A DNA stretch of 5,718 nt from an uncultured Bacteroidales bacterium (GTDB taxonomy: Bacteria; Bacteroidota; Bacteroidia; Bacteroidales; UBA932): positions 1-5,718 of the forward strand of contig CAMOVV010000090.1 of assembly GCA_946627685.1 (NCBI GenBank), read 5' to 3'. The translations under genes were made by a program, and so were the position numbers. Of the stretch, positions 1 to 4,490 are shown piece after piece; within the stretch, counting starts at the first letter, position 1, and each line of letters opens with the position of its first letter. A model generated the notes under the pieces. The model made no database searches. It saw only the letters and a list, made by a program, of their open reading frames with translations, and was not told the origin of the DNA.

Positions 1-33
1 TTGTTGGAATTTTGGACGAGGTTTAAACAACAT
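1..33 (-). CDS. Possible 5' fragment of a gene running off the left edge
   Basis: On the minus strand an ATG at 33-31 opens a frame of 11 codons (MLFKPRPKFQQ) with no stop before the window edge. About 100 nt upstream on the same strand lies a TATATTTG box (138-131) matching the Bacteroides -7 consensus, so a leftward gene starting here is possible. Nothing about its product can be read from 11 residues. The frame could equally be chance, and a 6-codon frame (MKSVLK then stop) precedes it in the supposed leader. Confidence 0.2.
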   Translation of the reverse strand, partial: MLFKPRPKFQQ

Positions 34-80
34 GATAACAGTAACCTTACTTCAAAACAGACTTCATGTCAACACCCCTC

Positions 81-98
81 ACCACCCTTACAAACCAA
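81..98 (+). repeat. 18-nt direct repeat, copy 1
   Basis: ACCACCCTTACAAACCAA here matches 803-820 at 17 of 18 positions (T88 versus A810). The A/C-rich sequence after both copies is also loosely similar (ACA, GAAA and ATAA in the same order), so the shared unit is probably longer and diverged. Role unknown. The two copies bracket most of the hairpin cluster. Confidence 0.6.
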
Positions 99-130
99 TT
101 ACAAGAAAACCGATAAAAACACATACACTT

Positions 131-138
131 CAAATATA
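131..138 (-). promoter_or_regulatory. Possible leftward -7 box (TATATTTG)
   Basis: The plus strand reads CAAATATA, giving TATATTTG on the minus strand, a full match to the Bacteroides -7 motif TAnnTTTG. No TTTG is found 19-21 nt upstream, so only half of the promoter is present. If active it would transcribe toward position 1, with the first copy of the 18-nt repeat (81-98) in its leader. Confidence 0.3.
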
Positions 139-176
139 AAACTCTTCCTCTCTTCTTTCCCGTGTTTCCTTGCCAC

Positions 177-212
177 GATCGCGTCCACCTGCTGAAGCAG
201 GAAGACGCGATC
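177..212. repeat. Long two-part hairpin with TGAA loop
   Basis: GATCGCGTC (177-185) pairs perfectly with GACGCGATC (204-212). After a 2x2 internal loop, CCTGC (188-192) pairs with GCAGG (197-201), closed by the four-base loop TGAA. That is 14 base pairs in 36 nt. The right arm runs directly into CTGTCC, making GATCCTGT, which differs by one base from the IncP-type nic core YATCCTGY. No T-run follows on either strand, so it is not an ordinary terminator. Confidence 0.75.
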
Positions 213-218
213 CTGTCC

Positions 219-260
219 GCACATTTCCACGTGTGCTGTACTCTCGAGCTTGCTAAGCTC
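219..260. repeat. Two short adjacent hairpins
   Basis: GCACA (219-223) pairs with TGTGC (232-236). Ten bases on, GAGCTT (246-251) pairs with AAGCTC (255-260) around a three-base loop. Each is short, and each alone could be chance. They are listed because they continue the run of stem-loops from 177. Confidence 0.4.
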
Positions 261-375
261 TGCCGCACAGCGCACTAACCGCCACGGGACCCTTTCCCTC
301 CGCTACAAAGCACCCGCCCACGCACGGAACACCTCTCCCGCCTCCCACATTTTTTTTGTGCAACAAGAAAAATGC

Positions 376-430
376 TTCGGTGGGCCCCAGGTGTTCCCTT
401 CCCAACACACGCGGGTTAAGGGACACCGAA
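376..430. repeat. Bulged long hairpin with a competing fold
   Basis: TTCGGTG (376-382) pairs with CACCGAA (424-430). Continuous with it on the right side, AAGGGA (418-423) pairs with TCCCTT (395-400), leaving an 11-12-nt bulge at 383-394. Inside, CCC (401-403) can pair with GGG (413-415). An alternative fold pairs GTG (391-393) with CAC (424-426), which cannot coexist with the outer stem. Two exclusive folds are typical of switching RNAs, but no ligand domain is recognised. Confidence 0.45.
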
Positions 431-463
431 CGATATCCGTCGGGCGTTACTTCTTCCTCCCTC

Positions 464-478
464 AGCCGCAAAGCGGCT
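464..478. repeat. Short GC hairpin with AAA loop
   Basis: AGCCGC (464-469) and GCGGCT (473-478) enclose AAA, a perfect 6-bp stem. Only TT then CCC follows on the plus strand, too little for a strong intrinsic terminator. It immediately precedes the larger structure at 485-564. Confidence 0.55.
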
Positions 479-484
479 TTCCCT

Positions 485-564
485 GTTCTATGCAGCCCCC
501 GTCACCAGAACCACCACGGCCCTTTACGGCCGCTTAGGTTCTGGCTCTGGTTGCTGCATGGAAC
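485..564 (+). repeat. 80-nt nested three-stem structure
   Basis: The outer stem pairs 485-496 (GTTCTATGCAGC) with 553-564 (GCTGCATGGAAC): 11 Watson-Crick pairs and one T489-G560 pair. Within it CCAGAACC (505-512) pairs with GGTTCTGG (537-544), and within that CGGCC (517-521) pairs with GGCCG (528-532). The T-G pair would be a stable G-U wobble in plus-strand RNA but an A-C mismatch in minus-strand RNA, which slightly favours a rightward transcript. Twenty-five pairs nested in 80 nt is far beyond what chance would give. Confidence 0.7.
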
Positions 565-645
565 AACGCGACGGTAACAGCCTCCGGAAACCTCCACGCG
601 CAGAATAATAAATCAACGAGACCAAATAAACCGGACACACTATAA

Positions 646-688
646 CACTCCCTTTCTTTTCGGGACCCTTCCCGAACGAGAGGGAGTG
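646..688. repeat. Two-part 15-bp hairpin
   Basis: CACTCCCT (646-653) pairs perfectly with AGGGAGTG (681-688). After a short internal loop, TTCGGGA (659-665) pairs with TCCCGAA (670-676) around a four-base loop. No T-run follows on either strand. The design, an outer stem, a small internal loop and an inner stem with a 4-nt loop, is like 177-212. Confidence 0.7.
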
Positions 689-744
689 ACACCCTCTCCT
701 CCATACGCCAAGGCGCACTCCGGAGAGAAAAGACAATGATGCCT

Positions 745-792
745 GAAACAGCATTCGGGCCGCCTGAGCATTAGAGGGGCGGCCCAGCTTTC
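745..792. repeat. GC-rich hairpin with closing AAA/TTT stem
   Basis: GGGCCGCC (757-764) pairs perfectly with GGCGGCCC (778-785) around a 13-nt loop. Outside it GC (751-752) can pair with GC (787-788) and GAAA (745-748) with TTTC (789-792), with a CA bulge. Nothing downstream looks like a terminator tract. Confidence 0.65.
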
Positions 793-802
793 AATTCCCC
801 AA

Positions 803-820
803 ACCACCCATACAAACCAA
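803..820 (+). repeat. 18-nt direct repeat, copy 2
   Basis: ACCACCCATACAAACCAA, the partner of 81-98, in the same orientation 722 bp to the right. It lies in an A/C-rich linker between the hairpin at 745-792 and the one at 865-920. No coding frame explains the conservation. Confidence 0.6.
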
Positions 821-864
821 ACACACGAGAAAGAAATAACATACGGAGAAATAAAAAAGAATAA

Positions 865-920
865 CACTGTCAGGGCTAACGACTGCGTTCGCCTAGAGCT
901 CACTTGTCACCCCTGACGTG
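865..920. repeat. Large-loop stem GTCAGGG/CCCTGAC
   Basis: GTCAGGG (869-875) pairs with CCCTGAC (911-917), extended by CAC (865-867) with GTG (918-920) across one bulged T. The 35-nt loop is large. On the minus strand it is followed by TTATTCTTTTTTAT (864-851), so it might act as a weak second terminator behind the one at 929-961. It may equally be the last helix of the structured region. Confidence 0.5.
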
Positions 921-928
921 AACGAAAT

Positions 929-961
929 AAAAAAACTTGCCGACCCTCACAGGCAGGCAAG
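929..961 (-). terminator. Intrinsic terminator of the leftward operon
   Basis: Read on the minus strand, CTTGCC (961-956) pairs with GGCAAG (941-936), followed at once by seven T (935-929). It lies 57 nt past the stop of the clamp-like gene, in the right direction to end the five-gene operon. The loop is 14 nt, somewhat long for an intrinsic terminator. Confidence 0.65.
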
Positions 962-1018
962 CAGAACATAACCAACTATGAAAAAACCAAAAAACCTAAC
1001 AAAAAATAGGTATGTTTC

Positions 1019-1657
1019 TTAATCAGAGTCTTCATCAAACCCTTCAAGCGTGCCGGTAACGGCTATCGGCATAATAAGACCAAGAATGCCTTCCGAGAAA
1101 TCCGCATCACTCACAGGCTCGATGAAAATCTTGCCGTCAGCCTTCGTGAACTGCATCTTGATATTCTCGGCCCCCATGGCCGAAACCAACTTCGACAAGA
1201 GGCCGGCATTGACGCCGATATCCTCAATCCTCTTACGCACCCCACCAGGTGCAGTAAGCACCTTTTCGAAATCCGGACGACGAACACTATCCTGCGTAGC
1301 AAGCGACACGCTCACACGGCATTTCTCCACCCAGCCCTCAATGCAGGCCGTATCCACCGCGTTGCCGTTTCCGTCAATGTAAGACAGTTCCGTGACGGTC
1401 AGGTTATCAAACTTCGCAAGGTACTTCAACAAATCCATGTGCAACGCCTTACCCGCGAGAAGGGAGCGCTCCTCGGCGGTGAACCCTGTACAGCGTGTCA
1501 AGGGGACGCGCACAAGGATATGGGCGTTGGAAGCATAAGCGTAACCCCCTGAGAAATGCACATAAGCCAGCGCGTCGTTCGGGTTATCGTCCGAACAGGC
1601 GTTCCATAACTTAAAGGCGGAATCGAAACCGCCGTTCCCCATAACATTCTTTGCCAT
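1019..1657 (-). CDS. Short DNA sliding-clamp-like protein
   Basis: The 212-aa product probably has the fold of the DNA polymerase III beta clamp. Residues 32-53 (AYVHFSGGYAYASNAHILVR then VPL) resemble the clamp segment in which a strand is followed by an Asp/Asn-Gly/Ala-His turn. Residues 127-137 (RRPDFEKVLTA) resemble its YPDF..V segment. Residues 166-198 end in GILGLIMPI, like the C-terminal LIMPMR strand. This is family resemblance by eye, not a search. Cellular beta clamps have about 370 residues in three domains; this one has room for two, as in phage T4 gp45 or PCNA, so a trimeric ring is conceivable. It ends in an acidic tail (EGFDEDSD). It is the last gene of the leftward operon, 26 nt after the Cys-rich gene. 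The 12 nt covering its start (AGAATAGATATG) are identical to those at the ssb start. Alternatively it is an unrelated hypothetical protein; the coding call is firm, the fold moderate. Confidence 0.85.
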   Translation of the reverse strand: MAKNVMGNGGFDSAFKLWNACSDDNPNDALAYVHFSGGYAYASNAHILVRVPLTRCTGFTAEERSLLAGKALHMDLLKYLAKFDNLTVTELSYIDGNGNAVDTACIEGWVEKCRVSVSLATQDSVRRPDFEKVLTAPGGVRKRIEDIGVNAGLLSKLVSAMGAENIKMQFTKADGKIFIEPVSDADFSEGILGLIMPIAVTGTLEGFDEDSD

Positions 1658-1683
1658 ATCTATTCTACATTATCTGTGCATAC

Positions 1684-2085
1684 TTACCACTCCAAGTCCT
1701 CCTGCGCGTCTTCCTTCCGTACCGCCGGACTGCCGTCCCAGCTGAGCCCCCCAAGGGGGACCTCCGACACGGGAACGGACTTCCACGGATGCCGCTCGCC
1801 AACGCGGAAAAGAGGGACCACCCTCTCCGGCTTCATCTCCTCAAGGTCGATAGCGGAGAGGTGGACATCCGTCCTGACGGGGCGCGGCTCCGACCGACGG
1901 GCGAAATCCTCGCAGGCCTTACGGTTTACCCTCAGGAGGGTAAAAGGGTGAAGGGGACAGCGACAAAAGTAAGGGGCACCACCCAAGACGGGCCAGCAAT
2001 ACCCGTAAGCCTTCTCGCAGTCGCCGCATTCACAATGCACCTCCTGAGAAGGCTCCGGAATCACGGTTTTATTCTTTCCGGCCAT
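1684..2085 (-). CDS. Cys-rich, probably zinc-binding protein of unknown function
   Basis: A 133-aa protein that I do not recognise. The N-terminal third holds six cysteines: C18, C20, C23, C30, C41 and C43, with H17 and H46 nearby, in the pattern CxCxxCx6C then CxCxxH. This suggests one or two metal sites and possibly a nucleic-acid- or protein-binding zinc ribbon. The rest (about 50-133) is charged and Pro-rich with no evident membrane segment. Its start lies inside the end of the upstream gene (17-nt overlap, different frame), so the two are probably translationally coupled. It is followed after 26 nt by the clamp-like gene. Function unknown; the call rests on operon fit and the clustered Cys residues. 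Confidence 0.75.
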   Translation of the reverse strand: MAGKNKTVIPEPSQEVHCECGDCEKAYGYCWPVLGGAPYFCRCPLHPFTLLRVNRKACEDFARRSEPRPVRTDVHLSAIDLEEMKPERVVPLFRVGERHPWKSVPVSEVPLGGLSWDGSPAVRKEDAQEDLEW

Positions 2086-2461
2086 AACCTATATCAATCA
2101 ACAAGTTTATTAACACACGGGAAAAGGACCCATTTCCTGAAACTACCATTAAAACGGGCAGACCGTCGGAACCTTTCCTGACGATAAAAGAGACCAAATC
2201 CCCACTCTCGACAGGTCGCTTCCGAAATATGAAAACACTCCGGAGCGCACACTTGACCCAGGGAAATTCCACATTGAAGAAAACACTCGTTCTCCCTCCG
2301 TTGGTGCGGAAGACCGTTACACAAACGCCGCATACCCGTTTCCCAAGGTATTCCCTCGTCTGTACCTCGATGCGGTCGAACCGCCCGGATATAGTGGACA
2401 TCCGACGGTCCTCATAATACATCGAGGTCGTGAAAAAGCCCCTTTCGTCAATATGGAACAT
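2069..2461 (-). CDS. Small beta-rich protein, possibly OB-fold
   Basis: A 130-aa product that I do not recognise. Residues 24-108 read as alternating hydrophobic strands (RFDRIEVQ, RVCGVCVTVF, TSVFFNVEF, SVFIFRKR, GDLVSFIV, LPVLMVV) with a SGDLVSFIVRKGSDG turn that resembles the KG..V.V.G region of single-stranded-DNA-binding OB-folds. This likeness is weak and structural only. The start at 2461 is chosen because it lies 27 nt after the parA stop; Met21 is an alternative start. Its 3' end overlaps the next gene by 17 nt. The operon position between ParA and the clamp-like protein suggests a role in DNA handling, which is inference. Confidence 0.75.
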   Translation of the reverse strand: MFHIDERGFFTTSMYYEDRRMSTISGRFDRIEVQTREYLGKRVCGVCVTVFRTNGGRTSVFFNVEFPWVKCALRSVFIFRKRPVESGDLVSFIVRKGSDGLPVLMVVSGNGSFSRVLINLLIDIGYGRKE

Positions 2462-2488
2462 CAGCCCTGTTGTTTGGTTGTCTCGTCT

Positions 2489-3277
2489 CTATTCTACAAT
2501 CTCATCAAGACGTCCCTTCAAGCAAGCATAAAGAATCTCAAGCACCGGGCAGTTGAGCTCCACGTAACGGCGGGGCCAGCACAGAGTCGACACCACGAAG
2601 CCCTTTCCACCCTCGTACTCACGCGTCGCCTTTTGGAAGAACTTCACACGGTGGGGCAGGACATCGTAGCCACGGTCGGTCAGGAAACTCTCAATCCGGT
2701 CCAGAAAACCGTCCTTCTTCAAATCACTGACCGACACCTTGTTCCAAAACATCACCAACGGGACGCCGTTATCACGCAATACCTCCGCCGTATGGAGGGC
2801 GCAGTTACGGACCGTCGGAGTGTAGTCGAACGGAACGGCAACAAGGTCGGCCGCACCCAAAAGCACGATAAAGGAAAGCGCCTCGGCAGAGAACTCACAA
2901 GGGAGGTCCAGGATGATATAATCGTAACCCTCTTTGGACACCCCCTCAATGTATTCGCCAAGACTGGCACTGAATTCATCGCGCTCCCTTTCGCCACGCT
3001 CCTTGACCTCCCGGGGAACCGTGATGATATCCAATACACCCTCGCTGCCCGTTACGGAATCATCAGGATGCGCGGCAGTGTAACGGGAAAGAGCGGAATC
3101 CTCCTTCTTTAACAACTCCTCCTCTTCCTTACGGAACCTCTCGAGACGGAGCCCGTAATCGAAATCCAAGATGCAGACACGCTTCTGCTCAGCATAAGCA
3201 AGATAACTACCGAACAAAATACTATGCAAGCTCTTGCCGGAGCCACCCTTTGAATTGAAAAAAGAGATAATAGCCAT
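2489..3277 (-). CDS. parA: ParA/MinD-family partition or conjugation ATPase
   Basis: A cytoplasmic P-loop ATPase of 262 aa. It shows the deviant Walker A motif SKGGSGKS (residues 9-16, signature Lys10 and catalytic Lys15), the A' motif CILDFDYG (35-42) and Walker B YIILDLP (120-126), followed by the VPFDYTPTVRN switch region. ParA proteins bind ATP, dimerize and bind DNA nonspecifically, and a centromere-binding partner stimulates them to segregate DNA. In Bacteroides conjugative elements a ParA homologue (called TraA in CTnDOT) stands near the mobilization genes, so a conjugation role is also possible. No N-terminal HTH is present, so it is a short, MinD/ParF-like form. It lies 78 nt downstream of the presumed partner gene, with no canonical promoter between them, so the two are likely cotranscribed. 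The gap carries AT-rich boxes. Start chosen as the only ATG just before Walker A. Confidence 0.93.
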   Translation of the reverse strand: MAIISFFNSKGGSGKSLHSILFGSYLAYAEQKRVCILDFDYGLRLERFRKEEEELLKKEDSALSRYTAAHPDDSVTGSEGVLDIITVPREVKERGERERDEFSASLGEYIEGVSKEGYDYIILDLPCEFSAEALSFIVLLGAADLVAVPFDYTPTVRNCALHTAEVLRDNGVPLVMFWNKVSVSDLKKDGFLDRIESFLTDRGYDVLPHRVKFFQKATREYEGGKGFVVSTLCWPRRYVELNCPVLEILYACLKGRLDEIVE

Positions 3278-3322
3278 ATTGTAAAATGTAATCTATTGAT
3301 AATAAAACAATTATAAAAACGA

Positions 3323-3362
3323 TTTATAAATTTATAAAAATATACTTTTATACATTTATAAA
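3323..3362. repeat. AT-rich box cluster, parA side
   Basis: Two adjacent TTTATAAA palindromes (3323-3330 and 3331-3338) and the 16-mer TTTATACATTTATAAA (3347-3362), which is repeated exactly at 3766-3781. The cluster covers the end of the partner gene and the gap before parA. Such iterated palindromic boxes next to par genes are candidates for a centromere (parS) or operator. Low GC alone explains some of the resemblance, but not an exact 16-nt copy that contains a C at the same place. Confidence 0.55.
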
Positions 3363-3757
3363 CGAAACTGTGTTTTAAAAACGTCCATAAGAACTTCAAG
3401 AAACTCCTGATTGGATATAGAACGCCGTTTGGTCTTCTTCCGATAAGCAAGTTTATAATCCATAAACTTCTCCATCACAACGACCGACAAACCCATACTC
3501 GTCCTATCTTCCTTACTGAGAGAAGGGTTATCCGGCTTCCTAACCTTCGGTTTACGGCCGCGTACAGGACGATTGACAACAACGGGAGGCATCTCTTCCA
3601 CAACAACCCCGGGGGAAGAAGCAACTTCCGGCTCAACAGGACTGGACACCGGTGCTTCGTGAACTTCAACCGGAGCAGAAGACTCGACAGGCGGAACCGC
3701 GACAACCTCTTTCTTCTCTTCACCTATTTGATTTCTTTTAACGAATCTGTTAGCCAT
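3356..3757 (-). CDS. ParA-partner DNA-binding protein (RHH/AT-hook-like)
   Basis: A 133-aa protein in three parts. Residues 1-17 are basic and polar. Residues 18-62 are a Val/Pro/Glu/Ser-rich linker. Residues 63-133 are a basic DNA-binding part, with RPVRGRKPKVRKP (63-75) containing the AT-hook-like core RGRKP, and RTSMGLSVVV..F..YKLAYRKKTKRRSISNQEFLEVLMDVF (85-127) that looks like a ribbon-helix-helix or DUF3408-type domain. It probably binds the TTTATAAA-type boxes at both ends of its own gene, acting as ParB-like centromere binder and autorepressor; this is inference from position and base composition. It is the first gene of the leftward operon, read from the promoter at 3804-3835. In most type Ib par loci parA comes first, so this order is reversed. 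It could instead be a TraB/TraC-like conjugation protein. Confidence 0.8.
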   Translation of the reverse strand: MANRFVKRNQIGEEKKEVVAVPPVESSAPVEVHEAPVSSPVEPEVASSPGVVVEEMPPVVVNRPVRGRKPKVRKPDNPSLSKEDRTSMGLSVVVMEKFMDYKLAYRKKTKRRSISNQEFLEVLMDVFKTQFRL

Positions 3758-3765
3758 AAATTCTA

Positions 3766-3797
3766 TTTATACATTTATAAAATTATAAAATTATAAC
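3766..3797. promoter_or_regulatory. AT-rich operator/centromere candidate
   Basis: Holds the second copy of TTTATACATTTATAAA (3766-3781), followed by two further ATTATAA units up to 3797. It lies between the leftward -7 box and the start codon of the partner gene, over the expected transcription start and leader. A protein bound here would block the operon promoter, which fits autorepression by the gene product. This is inference. Confidence 0.5.
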
Positions 3798-3803
3798 CGC
3801 ATA

Positions 3804-3835
3804 CAAATATAAGAAAACATTTCTTTTCAAACAAA
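3804..3835 (-). promoter_or_regulatory. Leftward Bacteroides-type promoter of the par operon
   Basis: On the minus strand TTTG (3835-3832) and TATATTTG (3811-3804) are separated by 20 nt, a full match to the Bacteroides primary sigma consensus (TTTG, 19-21 nt, TAnnTTTG). Transcription would start near 3797, giving a leader of about 40 nt to the ATG at 3757. It drives the partner protein, ParA and probably the three genes after them. Confidence 0.8.
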
Positions 3836-3839
3836 AATA

Positions 3840-3870
3840 TTTGCGTTTTAAAATAAAAACATTACCTTTG
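3840..3870 (+). promoter_or_regulatory. Rightward Bacteroides-type promoter of the mob operon
   Basis: TTTG (3840-3843) and TACCTTTG (3863-3870) are separated by 19 nt, again a full consensus match. Its -33 box lies four bases from that of the leftward promoter, so the two polymerase sites are back to back and could share a regulator. The transcript would begin near 3877 and carry a leader of about 205 nt, holding the oriT-like hairpins, before the mobC-like start at 4084. Confidence 0.8.
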
Positions 3871-3918
3871 TAACACTGGGCCACTTCTAGCAGGTCGTTA
3901 TGTTTTAGCCAGATGTGC

Positions 3919-4011
3919 TTTTGCATGGCAAAAACAACGCACCCCACAGTGGTGCTCATCCGGCCCGCCCCCAGGGAGGTCGGGGGAGAGCGCTCCGGAG
4001 TCGCACTCTCC
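3919..4011. other. oriT: Candidate origin of transfer (hairpin cluster)
   Basis: A run of inverted repeats just upstream of the mobilization genes: TTTTGC/GCAAAA (3919-3924, 3928-3933), GCACC/GGTGC (3939-3943, 3951-3955), CCCCC/GGGGG (3968-3972, 3982-3986), and GGAGAG/CTCTCC (3985-3990, 4006-4011) enclosing the palindromes GAGCGCTC and CTCCGGAG. One base after the second hairpin comes CATCCGGC (3957-3964), which matches the IncP-type nic core YATCCTGY except for one base. A hairpin beside a nic-like core, next to mobC and the relaxase, is the classic oriT layout. The exact nick site is not proven, and these hairpins also lie in the mob transcript leader. Confidence 0.5.
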
Positions 4012-4083
4012 TTAAACGGACAATTAATACTTTAATTAAAAACAAAAGACCATTTAATATCTAGTAAAACGTATAAAACGGAA

Positions 4084-4488
4084 ATGAAAAAAGAAGAAGA
4101 TAAAAGACAAAACAAAACTATCCGTTTTACAAAGAAAGAGCTTGAAAGCATCAAAAGTGATATGGATGCTTTCGAGTACCTGTCCTTTTCGAAATACGTC
4201 CGTGACACTGTCCTTCACAAAACAAAATACAAAAGCCGAGGGAAAGTCAAAGACCGCGAGATCCTTGGTCGTATTGACAAGCTGTCTCAACAAGTAGAGA
4301 AAATCGGTCACAATTACAACCAACTTATCAAAAGTTACAATACACTTCACCAGGCACGTGCGCTGACTATTCCCATCGTGGATGAACACATTCAAAAACT
4401 GGAAGACCTCACCAGGGCAGTGTATAACATCCAGCTTGACGTCATCAAGCAGATTGATGAATTTGCAACAGAGAAAAAATCAGAATAG
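4084..4488 (+). CDS. mobC: MobC-like relaxosome accessory protein
   Basis: A 134-aa protein that probably binds oriT and helps the relaxase reach its nick site. Residues 10-46 (NKTIRFTKKELESIKSDMDA and onward to SFSKYVRDTVLHK) form a strand-helix-helix as in ribbon-helix-helix proteins. Residues 75-88 (GHNYNQLIKSYNTL) match the G-N-x-NQ-(I/L) motif typical of the MobC family. The C-terminal part is helical and charged. Bacteroides elements often name the equivalent gene mobA. It is the first gene of the rightward operon. Its stop is two bases before the ssb start, so translation is probably coupled. Its own leader holds the oriT-like hairpins, which fits autoregulation by this protein (inference). 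Family call is good; the exact subfamily is not certain. Confidence 0.85.
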   Translation: MKKEEDKRQNKTIRFTKKELESIKSDMDAFEYLSFSKYVRDTVLHKTKYKSRGKVKDREILGRIDKLSQQVEKIGHNYNQLIKSYNTLHQARALTIPIVDEHIQKLEDLTRAVYNIQLDVIKQIDEFATEKKSE

Positions 4489-4490
4489 AT

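Larger units (their letters stand above)
140..928. other. Hairpin-dense noncoding region
   Basis: Nearly 800 bp with no credible gene: all frames are under 100 codons, overlap each other and have low-complexity translations. Instead there are eight separate stem-loop units: 177-212, 219-236, 246-260, 376-430, 464-478, 485-564, 646-688 and 745-792, with a ninth at 865-920. Linkers are rich in C and A and poor in G on the plus strand; a hand count of 261-360 gives 45 C and 17 G. Such a series of helices joined by A/C-rich linkers suggests a large structured RNA read rightward, or a region that folds when single-stranded (replication or transfer). No full promoter was found in it on either strand, so the strand and function are open. 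C-rich, G-poor RNA could also serve Rho loading. Confidence 0.5.

Noticed and set aside
464..480. Rightward intrinsic terminator at the AGCCGC/GCGGCT hairpin
   Set aside because: Only five bases of T-rich sequence follow (TTTCC including the arm end), which is too short for a credible U-tract.
745..792. Possible tRNA or intron domain in the GC-rich hairpin area
   Set aside because: No cloverleaf, anticodon arm, T-loop sequence or group II domain V pattern can be fitted.
47..903. Several 64-95-codon frames on both strands of the left region
   Set aside because: They overlap each other, cross the hairpins, have Arg/Pro/Cys-rich translations and lack start signals. The similar FSC.WFV.VV stretches in two leftward frames come from the 18-nt DNA repeat, not from protein homology that I can support.
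1..1018. CRISPR array or integron attC sites
   Set aside because: Hairpins are all different in sequence, there is no regular repeat-spacer spacing, and no paired GTTRRRY/RYYYAAC ends are seen.
1050..1382. 110-codon open frame on the plus strand
   Set aside because: Shadow of the clamp-like gene on the other strand, with no recognisable motif.
1651..2181. 176-codon open frame on the plus strand
   Set aside because: Antisense to the Cys-rich and OB-like genes, with Arg/Pro/Leu-rich low-quality translation and no operon partner.
2453..3112. 219-codon open frame on the plus strand
   Set aside because: It lies antisense to parA, whose Walker motifs are intact. Its translation shows no motif; open antisense frames are common opposite GC-rich codons.
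4054..4395. 113-codon leftward frame with Phe-rich hydrophobic translation
   Set aside because: Antisense to the MobC-like gene; the Phe runs are the reverse of its AAA/GAA Lys and Glu codons, not real membrane segments.
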